DNA of 64,000 nucleotides, taken from assembly GCF_928381505.1 (NCBI RefSeq), contig NZ_CAKMSJ010000004.1:186001-250000 (forward strand), written 5' to 3'. Positions 42,831 through 51,340 of this stretch are shown here, piece after piece. The notes under the pieces are model-generated. The model made no database searches and was not told the origin of the DNA. It was given only the letters and a program-made list of their open reading frames with translations. Position 1 is the stretch's first letter, and each line of letters opens with the position of its first letter. The translations under genes were made by a program, and so were the position numbers. This stretch comes from Rothia endophytica (GTDB lineage: Bacteria; Actinomycetota; Actinomycetes; Actinomycetales; Micrococcaceae).

Positions 42831-43328
42831 ATGACTCAGAATAAGAACTTCAAAACCCTGGTGCGCGCCCGCATGGCAGAAACCGGGCTGAACTACACGG
42901 CCGCCCGGGCGCTCGTCCTCACCGAGAAAGCTGAACAGGCGCAGGCCGCAGAAACCGAACACCGCACTGTAGTGGGCCGGTTTTTCAAGGACGGCGCGCT
43001 CACCAGCTTTCCCGCTAAACGCAAGGCGAGGGCGCACGTGCTGCTCTACCTGGTTAACTACTTTGACCCCGGGGTGGAGTACAGCGAGAAGCAGATTAAT
43101 GAAACTCTGAAGGGCCTCTGGCCCGATTTTGCTTACCTGCGCCGCGAACTGGTGGACTACGGCTACCTGAAGCGTAACGACCTGACCGGGGTGTACTGGC
43201 TGACCGAGGTAGCCCCGGACCGCTGGGAAACCGTGCTGCACGCCGAAGCTCCGGAATGGGAAAGCATCTGGCTACCCGCCTACCTGAACGGGGACGTCCC
43301 GCGTTTTACGCTCAACCAACGGGGGTAA
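42831..43328 (+). CDS. DUF2087 domain protein
   Basis: 165 aa. The DUF2087 region spans about residues 45-120: VVGRFFKDGALTSFPAKRKA, RAHVLLYLVNYFDPGVEYSE, KQINETLKGLWPDFAYLRRE, LVDYGYLKRNDLTGVYWL. That domain is thought to be a winged-helix DNA- or RNA-binding unit; no function is established. ATG start with a poor ribosome-binding site. A tmRNA-like fragment ends 17 nt upstream. Confidence 0.8.
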   Translation: MTQNKNFKTLVRARMAETGLNYTAARALVLTEKAEQAQAAETEHRTVVGRFFKDGALTSFPAKRKARAHVLLYLVNYFDPGVEYSEKQINETLKGLWPDFAYLRRELVDYGYLKRNDLTGVYWLTEVAPDRWETVLHAEAPEWESIWLPAYLNGDVPRFTLNQRG

Positions 43329-43333
43329 GCCCC

Positions 43334-43971
43334 GTGAGTCTTAGACAACGAATATTGACTAACCGTGCACAGGGCTCAGCGGAAGGAGACACTACGGCTC
43401 TACGGGTTCTGCTGTTAGGGATTTTTGTTTCAGCAGCCGGGTGGTGATCACTACCGTCACCAGTACCTCCCTGGATGACGTCTCTGGCATCTTTGCCCTG
43501 ACACGCGACCTGGGTCTTTCACCCACGCAGTATGGTTTCGCATCCGCCTCCTGGGCTCTGGGGATTGTGGCAGGTAGCTGGCTGGGCAGTCGTATTACTG
43601 AAAAACCCCTGGTCTACTACCCTCTGGTAGCCCTTCCTATTGGACTGGCTATCGGCGCGGTAGGGCTCCTTCAGCCGGGGTTTACCACTATTATGGTGCT
43701 CTTCGCTGCTGGTGGGGTAGGTAATGGGGCCTTTAACGCGCTGACTAACCGGGTGATTCTCTCGTCAGTGCCTGAGCACCAGCAAGGCCGTGCCTGGGCT
43801 GGCTTCCGCTGGATTGTCTACGTCTGTCTGCTCAGTGGCTACGCCCTGGGAGCTGCGCTGGGTTCACAGTATGCACTGCACCTCATGGCCTACGGCGGTA
43901 GCGCCCTAGTGCTTTGTGCGCTGGCAAATATTGTGGGACGCGCTGTTCTAGCCCGTAGAAGAACACCGTGA
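43334..43971 (+). pseudogene. MFS transporter remnant
   Basis: A GTG at 43334 opens about 37 residues ending in LRVLLLGIFVSAAGW and a TGA at 43445. From 43441 another frame gives 176 aa that look like the C-terminal half of a major facilitator (GLSPTQYGFASASWALGIVA and five more hydrophobic segments). The middle, equivalent to helices 2-6, is missing and the join is out of frame. An internal deletion best explains this. Confidence 0.7.
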
Positions 43972-44001
43972 CATGTAGGAGCCACCCACACTGGCATAAC
44001 A

Positions 44002-44043
44002 AAGGACGCCGAGCCACCGGTTTACCGGGGGATCGGCGTCCTT
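44002..44043. terminator. bidirectional terminator
   Basis: Stem AAGGACGCCGA / TCGGCGTCCTT with a 20-nt loop, between the MFS remnant and the convergent permease gene. Confidence 0.75.
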
Positions 44044-44059
44044 GAGGCTGGGGGTCTCG

Positions 44060-45586
44060 CTAGTGGGAGACGTCCTTGATGGTAATTTGGGCGGTTGACG
44101 GGTCAGCTTCACGCATGATGCGCAGCTTCTTCTTTACAGCCGGCCAGAAAAGCACCAGAACACCGGTGGCAATCAGCGAGGTGAAGACCTGGGCGCGGCC
44201 ACCCTCAGTGAAGAGCATGACTACAAAGACAAAGAAGATGCCGGCAATCAGCAGGTAGTTGAGCCAGGGGAAGAGCCACATCTTCAGTTTAAGCCCGTCT
44301 ACTTCTTGCTTGGTCATCTTGCGGCGCATGCTGATGTGGGTCAGTGCGATAAAGACGTAAACGAAGAGCGCTACCAGACCGGCAGAATTCATGATGAAGT
44401 CAAAGATGCCAGAGGATGGTGCGAGGAATTCTGCGAAGGTTGCCAGGAAGCCGCCCAGGGTTGAAGCAACCAGGGCGTAGATGGGCACACCGTTCTTGGA
44501 CTGCTTAGCGATGAAGCCTGGCGCGTAGCCCTGCTTAGCCAGAGCCGCGAACATACGGGAGGCCGAGTAAAGGCCGGAGTTCAGCACAGAAATCACGGCG
44601 GTGAAGATGACCAGCTGCATGATGATTTCAGCACCGGGCAGACCGTAGAGGGAGAAGACCTGGGTGAAGGGGGCTGCCGCTACGTTGACGGGCTCGGGTA
44701 GCTGGTTCCAGGGGATGACCATGCAGATAATCAGCACAGCGCCAACGAAGAAGAGCAGGATACGCCAAATGACGGTTGAGGTTGCCTGACGCACGCCCTT
44801 GGCCGGGTCGCGGGATTCAGCAGCTGCCATCACGGCAATTTCAGTGCCGAAGTAGGAGAAGATCACTAGGGCGACGCCGGTGAAAGCGAGACCGAAACCG
44901 TGGGGGGCGAAGCCGCCGTGCTCCCAGAGGTTAGACACCGAAGGGGTCGAATTGGGCCACAGACCCAGCACAAAGAGCACGCCAACACCCAAGAAAATCA
45001 CGATGGTGATGACCTTGACCGAAGCCAGCCAGAATTCCACTTCACCGAAGGTGCGCACCGAGATGATGTTAACGAAGAGGAAGAGCAACAGCATGGCGAC
45101 ACCGCCGGCCCAAGAAGGGATGGCAGGGAACCAAAGATGCAGGGTCTGGCTAGAGAGCAGAGCCTCATAGGCGAGCACACCCACCCAGAAGTACCAGTAG
45201 AGCCAGCCCACCAGGTAGGCCGCCCAGTCGCCCAGGCCAATACGGGCGTACTCCATGAAGGAACCTGTGGTGGGGCGGGAAGCCGCCATTTCACCCAGCA
45301 TGCGCATAGCCAAAAAGACCAGAAGACCACCAATGAGGTAGGAAATAATGGCCGCCGGCCCTACGGAGCGAATGATGTTACCTGAACCTACAAAGAGGGA
45401 AGCGCCAATGATGCCGCCCAGGGTAATCATGGTGATGTGCCGGTTGCTGAGGGCAGATTTCAGGTGCTTGGTTGACCTGTCGTTGGGGTTTACCCCTTCA
45501 CCTCTGTCGTTGAGGTGAACGCGCATACCGGCGGACGTTTCCGGTGAGACCTGGTTGTCATAGGGAGAATTTTTTGGGCGATCCAT
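44060..45586 (-). CDS. APC family amino acid permease (GabP-like)
   Basis: Membrane transporter of 508 aa with 12 hydrophobic segments. The APC signature is clear near residue 50: LSNRHITMITLGGIIGASLF, VGSGN. It resembles GABA/aromatic amino acid permeases of the GabP/AnsP cluster. With gabT and a PucR regulator 6-8 kb away it may import 4-aminobutyrate, but the substrate is not certain. It is divergent from the alcohol dehydrogenase gene. Confidence 0.85.
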   Translation of the reverse strand: MDRPKNSPYDNQVSPETSAGMRVHLNDRGEGVNPNDRSTKHLKSALSNRHITMITLGGIIGASLFVGSGNIIRSVGPAAIISYLIGGLLVFLAMRMLGEMAASRPTTGSFMEYARIGLGDWAAYLVGWLYWYFWVGVLAYEALLSSQTLHLWFPAIPSWAGGVAMLLLFLFVNIISVRTFGEVEFWLASVKVITIVIFLGVGVLFVLGLWPNSTPSVSNLWEHGGFAPHGFGLAFTGVALVIFSYFGTEIAVMAAAESRDPAKGVRQATSTVIWRILLFFVGAVLIICMVIPWNQLPEPVNVAAAPFTQVFSLYGLPGAEIIMQLVIFTAVISVLNSGLYSASRMFAALAKQGYAPGFIAKQSKNGVPIYALVASTLGGFLATFAEFLAPSSGIFDFIMNSAGLVALFVYVFIALTHISMRRKMTKQEVDGLKLKMWLFPWLNYLLIAGIFFVFVVMLFTEGGRAQVFTSLIATGVLVLFWPAVKKKLRIMREADPSTAQITIKDVSH

Positions 45587-45822
45587 GATGTGTCGCCTCC
45601 CTTCGGTTGGTGTTGCTGAGGTTTCTCACGAGGTAGCAGTGACTCCGCGCAGTGTTGCGTGTGCCACTTTTGTACTGGGTTGTACACTAATTGCTTTTCA
45701 GCGCCCCTTTATTCGATTCAGCCAATAAATATTTCTTTCTTGTACGCATTATCTAGGGTGGGTGCCAGGATATTTTTTATGATCGAGGCCACAAGCTGTC
45801 GTAAAAACTGTGGGAGGCACAC

Positions 45823-46968
45823 ATGTTTGCTGGTCTAGCCAAGCAAGGCGTCCGAACCATCCGGGGCGCTGTCTTAGAGCGCATTGGTGATCAAGCACCC
45901 TACGCCGAGTCCCGCCCCATCACCGTCTCAGACCTGACTCTAGACGCCCCCGGCCCGGGCGAGATTCTGGTGCGCATCGAGGCCGCTGGCGTCTGCCACT
46001 CCGACCTGTCGGTCGTGGACGGCAACAGACCCCGCCCCGTGCCCATGCTGCTAGGGCATGAATCCGCTGGCGTGGTGGAGCAACTAGGTGAAGGCGTGGA
46101 TGACCTAGAGCTAGGGCAACGCGTTGTCATGACCTTCCTGCCCCGCTGCGGTGACTGCTCCGGCTGCCACTCCAACGGCCGTACCCCCTGCAGCGTGGGT
46201 ACCGCCTCCAACACCGAGGGTGTGCTACTGGGTGGCGGCAAGCGCCTGAAGCGCGATGGCGCTGAGGTCAAACACCACCTGGGTGTCTCCGGCTTCGCCA
46301 CCTACGCCGTAGTCTCCCGCCGCTCCGTAGTACCGGTGGGCAACGACGTCCCCGCCGACGTAGCCGCTCTGCTGGGCTGCGCCATGCTGACCGGCGGCGG
46401 CGCGGTGCTCAATGTTGCCAAACCAGCCCCCGGCGCCAAGGTCGCTATCGTCGGCCTGGGCGGTGTGGGCATGGCAGCCCTGATTACCGCCCGCGCCCTG
46501 GGCATCGAGCACGTGGTAGGCATCGACATGCAATCAGAAAAGCTAGAGCTCGCTAAGAAACTGGGAGCCAGCGACGCCATGACCAGCCCTGACGCCCTAG
46601 CAGCAGCCGAGCAGGGCGAAAAGTTTGACGCCGTGATTGAGGCAGCCGGTCACGCCAAAGCCCTCGAAACCGCCATCAACATCACCGGACCAGGCGGCAT
46701 CACCGTGACCGTTGGCCTGCCCGCCCCCGGCTCAAGCACCACCATCGACCCACTCAAACTCACCGCCGAAGCCAGGAGCATCGTGGGCAGCTACCTGGGC
46801 ACCGCCGTCCCTGAACACGACATCCCCATCTATGAGGATCTCTGGCGCAGCGGCAAACTCAACGTCGAGGGCCTTATTTCCTCCCGGATTCCTCTTGAGC
46901 AGATCAATGAGGCGATGGACCTGCTGACCTCAGGCCTGGCCATGCGGCAGATCATCACCTTCGACTAG
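45823..46968 (+). CDS. zinc-dependent alcohol dehydrogenase (MDR family)
   Basis: 381 aa. Catalytic zinc ligands Cys (AAGVCHSDLS, ~58) and His-Glu (LLGHESAG, ~79); structural zinc site PRCGDCSGCHSNGRTPC (~105-121); Rossmann motif VGLGGVGMAAL (~212). GGGAGG ribosome-binding site. First gene of alcohol dehydrogenase / Baeyer-Villiger monooxygenase / esterase: it would oxidise a secondary or cyclic alcohol to the ketone used by the next enzyme. Substrate unknown. Confidence 0.9.
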   Translation: MFAGLAKQGVRTIRGAVLERIGDQAPYAESRPITVSDLTLDAPGPGEILVRIEAAGVCHSDLSVVDGNRPRPVPMLLGHESAGVVEQLGEGVDDLELGQRVVMTFLPRCGDCSGCHSNGRTPCSVGTASNTEGVLLGGGKRLKRDGAEVKHHLGVSGFATYAVVSRRSVVPVGNDVPADVAALLGCAMLTGGGAVLNVAKPAPGAKVAIVGLGGVGMAALITARALGIEHVVGIDMQSEKLELAKKLGASDAMTSPDALAAAEQGEKFDAVIEAAGHAKALETAINITGPGGITVTVGLPAPGSSTTIDPLKLTAEARSIVGSYLGTAVPEHDIPIYEDLWRSGKLNVEGLISSRIPLEQINEAMDLLTSGLAMRQIITFD

Positions 46969-46993
46969 TCCCGATTAAAAGGGGGTGGGCAGT

Positions 46994-47094
46994 GCAAGCT
47001 TATTTATCGCCCTGCTGACCCTCTCGCCCGGTTCGCTTCGCTCACAAGGCGATTCACGCCATCCCCGAGCCAGCAGGGCGATAAATAAGCTTGC
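46994..47094. repeat. hairpin repeat E2
   Basis: Perfect 24-nt arms GCAAGCTTATTTATCGCCCT.. / ..AGGGCGATAAATAAGCTTGC around the same core as E1, here in the opposite orientation (reads TTCACGCC and CCGGTTCGCTTCGC on the plus strand). Lies between two tandem genes, so it may also reduce readthrough. Confidence 0.88.
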
Positions 47095-47157
47095 CCAGCC
47101 CCGGGCACTAACCTTCTCATCATCTTTATTCACGACGAATGCACAGGAGCATTAACC

Positions 47158-48618
47158 ATGACTACTCACACTTATGACGCCATCATCATCGGCTCAGGCT
47201 ACGGCGGTTTGGGCCAGGGCGCCCAGTTCGTTCAGGACGGCATTGAGGACTTCCTCATCCTGGAAAAGGCAGATGAGGTGGGTGGCGTCTGGCGTGAAAA
47301 CACCTACCCCGGTGCAGCCTGTGACACCCAGGCCGTCATCTACTGCTACAGCTACTTCCTCAACCTCGAGGTGACCCGTATGTATGCCGGTCAGAAGGAG
47401 CTGCAGGGCTACCTCAAGGATCTAGCCACCAAGTTCAACCTGAACGAGCGTATCCGCTTCAACAAGCACGTCACCGAGACCCGCTGGAACCAGGACGCAG
47501 CGGTCTGGGAAATCTCCACCGCCACCGGTGAGCACTACACCGCCCGCACCATCGTCGCCGCTTGGGGCCAGCTCTCAGAACCCAACATTCCTGACTTCCC
47601 TGGCACCGGTTCCTTCAAGGGTGAGACCTTCCATTCGGCTCACTGGCGCCATGACATCGACCTGACCGGAAAGAGGGTTGCCTCGATCGGCAACGCTGCT
47701 TCAGCTGTGCAGTACGTCCCCGAAATCGCCAAGGTTGCCGGGAAGGTTACTGTTTTCCAGCGGTCAGCTAACTACATCCTGCCCCGCGACCAGCACATCT
47801 TCACCGCCGAAGAAACCAAGGAATTCGTGGAGAACCCCGATTCCTACCGTGCTATCCGCCAGGATATTCACGACATGCGTGAGGCTGGCTTTGAACGCAC
47901 CCGCCGCGGCACTGAAGCTTCCCAGGAGGGCATGGCTTTGGCACGTGAGTTCATGGAATCCCACATCACCGACCCCGTGCTGCGCGAAAAGCTGACTCCT
48001 AACTACGACTACGGTTGCAAGCGCATCCTGCGCACTGACGAGTTCTACCCGGCGCTAAACCGCGACAACGTAGAACTGGTTACTGAGGGTATTTCAGAGA
48101 TCACCCCCACCGGCATCCGCACCACCGACGGCACCGAGCACGAGTTCGACGTCATCATCTACGCCACCGGCTTCAAGAGCCAGGCCTTCCAGGGCGACAC
48201 CAAGATTATTGGTGTGGACGGCGTGACACTGGACGAACGCTGGGGCAACGCACCCGAGGCCTACCTGGGCTTGGCTGTTGATGGTTTCCCCAACTTCTTC
48301 ATCATGTACGGCCCCAACACCAACCTCAACCACAACTCCGTGGTGTCCATGCTGGAACCCGGTCAGCAGTATGTTTCCCAGGCGGTTCACTACCTGCAGC
48401 AGGACCCCAAGAACGTGCTGAACGTACAGACCCCCGTCATTCGCGCCTTCAACGACAAGCTGCAGGCCGAACTTGAGGGCTCAGCCTTCTCATCGGACTG
48501 CTCCTCCTGGTACAAGAATGACGAGGGCCGAGTTATCAACAACTGGTCAGGTACCGTAGAAGAATACCGTGCCCTCACCAAGGAGCTGAACCTGGCCGAC
48601 TACGGTGTAAAGGCCTAA
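47158..48618 (+). CDS. flavin-containing (Baeyer-Villiger type) monooxygenase
   Basis: 486 aa FAD/NADPH enzyme that inserts oxygen next to a ketone carbonyl, giving an ester or lactone. FAD motif GSGYGG at ~13; the Baeyer-Villiger fingerprint FKGETFHSAHW at ~155; the NADPH-binding GNAASAVQ at ~178; and the C-terminal DVIIYATGFKS. AGGAG ribosome-binding site. Sits between the alcohol dehydrogenase and an esterase, the classical order of ketone degradation steps. The ketone is unknown. Confidence 0.9.
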   Translation: MTTHTYDAIIIGSGYGGLGQGAQFVQDGIEDFLILEKADEVGGVWRENTYPGAACDTQAVIYCYSYFLNLEVTRMYAGQKELQGYLKDLATKFNLNERIRFNKHVTETRWNQDAAVWEISTATGEHYTARTIVAAWGQLSEPNIPDFPGTGSFKGETFHSAHWRHDIDLTGKRVASIGNAASAVQYVPEIAKVAGKVTVFQRSANYILPRDQHIFTAEETKEFVENPDSYRAIRQDIHDMREAGFERTRRGTEASQEGMALAREFMESHITDPVLREKLTPNYDYGCKRILRTDEFYPALNRDNVELVTEGISEITPTGIRTTDGTEHEFDVIIYATGFKSQAFQGDTKIIGVDGVTLDERWGNAPEAYLGLAVDGFPNFFIMYGPNTNLNHNSVVSMLEPGQQYVSQAVHYLQQDPKNVLNVQTPVIRAFNDKLQAELEGSAFSSDCSSWYKNDEGRVINNWSGTVEEYRALTKELNLADYGVKA

Positions 48619-48620
48619 CC

Positions 48621-49565
48621 ATGACCGGCTACGCCCCCCTAGCAGCAGATGCCGCCGCCGCCCTCAAGCCCTTCAGGGAGGCCGGCTCGCACTCCTTCCA
48701 CGAATTTACGGTGGACGAGGTGCGCCCCCGCTACATCGCCTCCTGTGAGGCTAACGGCCTGAAACCTGCGGACCTTTACCGGGTGGAAGACCAAACGGTG
48801 GGGGAGTTCTCGGTGAGGATTTACCAGCCGAAACAGCAGCAGTCTGACACCGTGATTCTCTTTATGCACGGTGGTGGCTGGGTCTTCGGCAACGCTGATA
48901 CCCACGACGGCCTCTGCCGGGCGCTGGCCGCTGGCACCGGGCACAGCCTGGTAGCGGTGGACTACCGGCTGGCACCGGAACACCCCTACCCTGCAGCCCA
49001 CGATGACTGCCGTGCTGCTTTTGCCTGGCTTAGCGACTCGGACGCCGGCCACGGGCTGAGTGCCTCGCAGGTGGTGCTGGCGGGTGATAGCGCCGGCGGT
49101 CAGCTGGCCGCCATGCTGGCGCAGGAAAACACCCCGGCGCGCGGTAACCTTCCGATCGCTGCCCAGGTGCTGCTCTACCCCATCACCGACCTGCGCATGG
49201 GCAGCGAATCCTACAGCCGGGTGACCCAGGGCTATCCCCTGGTCGCTGATACCATGCGCTGGTTCGTTGACCTCTACGTACCTGAGGGCACTGACCTGAC
49301 TGCCCCAGCCCTCAGCCCCCTGCTGGGGGATGTAGATGCGCAGCAGGCACCGGCTATTGTTATCACCGTTGGGCATGATCCTCTGGCTGACGAAGGGATC
49401 GCCTACGCTCAGAAGCTGGCACAGGCCGGGGTAACGGTCACCCACCACCACCTGGCAGGCTACGCGCACGGGCTCTTCTCATCAGCAGGGGTCATTGCTC
49501 AGGGTGAGCATCAGGTGGAGGCGGTTTGCCGCTTCATCAGAGAACACACCGGTACCCCTGCCTAA
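48621..49565 (+). CDS. alpha/beta hydrolase, HSL-type esterase
   Basis: 314 aa. Oxyanion motif HGGGW (~82), nucleophile motif GDSAGG (~156), then Asp (HDPLADEG, ~253) and His (YAHGLFS, ~283) complete the triad. This is the hormone-sensitive-lipase group. It starts 2 nt after the monooxygenase stop with AAAGG within that gene, so it is co-translated. It would hydrolyse the ester or lactone made by the monooxygenase. Confidence 0.9.
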   Translation: MTGYAPLAADAAAALKPFREAGSHSFHEFTVDEVRPRYIASCEANGLKPADLYRVEDQTVGEFSVRIYQPKQQQSDTVILFMHGGGWVFGNADTHDGLCRALAAGTGHSLVAVDYRLAPEHPYPAAHDDCRAAFAWLSDSDAGHGLSASQVVLAGDSAGGQLAAMLAQENTPARGNLPIAAQVLLYPITDLRMGSESYSRVTQGYPLVADTMRWFVDLYVPEGTDLTAPALSPLLGDVDAQQAPAIVITVGHDPLADEGIAYAQKLAQAGVTVTHHHLAGYAHGLFSSAGVIAQGEHQVEAVCRFIREHTGTPA

Positions 49566-49578
49566 ACTGTCCTAGCAG

Positions 49579-49742
49579 ACGGGCATACCAGCGGTGAGCT
49601 GGCTCGGGGCTGGCGTGAATCGTTAGTGATGAGCGCCAGGATTCCGAGCGCGCGAGGAAATAAATCCTGGTGCGAATCTGGTGAGCTTGCGAACCAGTTA
49701 GCGAACCGGGCGAGAGGGTCAGCTCACCGCTGGTATGCCCGT
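49579..49742. repeat. hairpin repeat E3 (core with internal insertion)
   Basis: Perfect 23-nt arms ACGGGCATACCAGCGGTGAG.. / ..CTCACCGCTGGTATGCCCGT. The core starts and ends as in E1 and E2 (CTCGGGGCTGGCGTGAATCG, then GCGAACCGGGCGAGAGGG), but about 65 nt extra with further inner hairpins (CGCCAGGATT/AATCCTGGTGCG) replaces the middle. Between convergent genes. Confidence 0.88.
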
Positions 49743-49751
49743 AGCTAGCCT

Positions 49752-51260
49752 TCACCCCTCATCGCCTACCCGGTCGCGCAGGGCTAGCCAGAGCGGGGCG
49801 AAGACGTTGGGGTCGTCCAGGCTGACGCCCAGGAGTTTCTCTGCGTTCTCAATCCGGTGGCGTACCGAGTTGCGGTGGACGCCCAGCTCCCGGGAGGTGG
49901 GCTCCCACTGGCCTCGGTGTTTGATGTAGGTGGTTACGGTGCCCAGGAGGTCGGCGCGCTGGTAGCCGGCCAGGGTTGCTGCCCACTCTTCGGCTCTTAC
50001 TCGGTCTCGGGCTCCTGCCTTGATGATGTGGCCGGCAGGTACGCGGCGTGCTGCCCTGCGTACGGTGCTAATGGCTGCTGGGATTTCAGAGAGTTCGACC
50101 GGCTCTACTAACACCCCGGCTACTCTGTTTTCACCCCACCCGGCTGTATCGTCCTGCTCGGTTTCGGGCTTTACCCGCTTTTCGGGGAAGAGAACCACCA
50201 GCACGTTGTTGATGCGGGTCATGAGCGGGGATTGGGCGACCGCTTCAGCGATGCAGGGCACCCCGGCGGCACGCTGTAGAGCGGGGACGGCCCGCGCCCA
50301 GTCAGATTCATCAAGGTGTTCGTCGCCTATGAGCCCCAGCACGTAGGGCCGTGCCGGTAGCTCCCCCAGGCCAACGTTTTCAGAGAGCAGGCGGGCGGCG
50401 TCCGTGTGCCCGTTAGCCAGAAGTTTAACTACGGCCTCACCGAGGGCGGCGATACCCGCAGAGTAGGACTGTTGCTGGCGGGCCTTCATCATGAGCAGGG
50501 CGCAGGCAGTGCGAATCACGTACTTATCGCCTGCTGAGAGTTTGCGTTGGGGGCAGACCGCTAGAAAACCGTAGAGCTGTTCGCCGGCTGCCACAGGGAA
50601 CTTGAGCACCTGTTGCCCCCGAAACTCAAAGGACACCACGGCGTTGACGTCCGCCCGCTTCATCTTCTCGGGGAGGGTCTGTAAGGATTTCACGGCAGCT
50701 GCGGCGCTTTCGGGCCACACTGTAGTGGCTCTGCCCGCTGACCGGGATTCAAAGACAGCCCACCCTCCCAGTGACTGGGCCAGCTGCCGAACCACGGCTT
50801 TGACACCGTCCGGTCGGGTGATATCGCGAGCTAGAGCCGACTGCAGCCCCAAGGATCGTTCTAGGCTTTCCAACCCGCTCTTGCCTGCCAGGTGCCAAAA
50901 AGCCCTGGTGACCTGTTGAAAAGAAACCCCGTCGGGCACCAGGAGAAGGTCAAGTTTGAAGCGTTCGCAGGCTTCAACCAGCAGCTGGGGTACCTCAGAA
51001 AATACCGGGCCCAGCCCGAGCCCAAGAGCGCAGACTTTCTGCTGCACCAGCCGACTGACGTAGGCGCTGGCAAATTCCCGGTCTTCCACCCAGGACAGGC
51101 CAGTGGTGAGCAATAGTTCCCCTCCGCTCAGATACTGAGTGGGGTCTGGCAGTTCAGAGATATGCACGCTGGCGACGCTGCGGTGGGGTGCTTCTCTGCC
51201 CTGATCCGAGAAGACGAGGGCATCTCCCAGCTCTTCGGTGAGCTCGCGTAAAGTTATCAT
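49752..51260 (-). CDS. PucR family transcriptional regulator
   Basis: 502 aa. N-terminal PucR-type sensory region (~1-125), a variable middle, and a C-terminal helix-turn-helix (~445-495: EPTSRELGVHRNSVRHRIEN, AEKLLGVSL) of the PucR/CdaR class. It is divergent from gabT with an 80-bp spacer and is likely its activator, perhaps sensing GABA or a related amino acid. A TAATGT hexamer lies 5 nt before the ATG, so the transcript could be leaderless. Confidence 0.88.
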   Translation of the reverse strand: MITLRELTEELGDALVFSDQGREAPHRSVASVHISELPDPTQYLSGGELLLTTGLSWVEDREFASAYVSRLVQQKVCALGLGLGPVFSEVPQLLVEACERFKLDLLLVPDGVSFQQVTRAFWHLAGKSGLESLERSLGLQSALARDITRPDGVKAVVRQLAQSLGGWAVFESRSAGRATTVWPESAAAAVKSLQTLPEKMKRADVNAVVSFEFRGQQVLKFPVAAGEQLYGFLAVCPQRKLSAGDKYVIRTACALLMMKARQQQSYSAGIAALGEAVVKLLANGHTDAARLLSENVGLGELPARPYVLGLIGDEHLDESDWARAVPALQRAAGVPCIAEAVAQSPLMTRINNVLVVLFPEKRVKPETEQDDTAGWGENRVAGVLVEPVELSEIPAAISTVRRAARRVPAGHIIKAGARDRVRAEEWAATLAGYQRADLLGTVTTYIKHRGQWEPTSRELGVHRNSVRHRIENAEKLLGVSLDDPNVFAPLWLALRDRVGDEG

Positions 51261-51340
51261 GGGTCACATTATCCATAGATGAGCCGGTCCCGGGCAAAAC
51301 TGCACAGGTAGATGACGCGCCACTTTTTAAGCTGGGGTGC

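Noticed and set aside
49579..49742. CRISPR array or spacer-like repeats
   Set aside because: The repeats are palindromic and scattered as single copies; there are no regular direct repeats with spacers and no cas genes.
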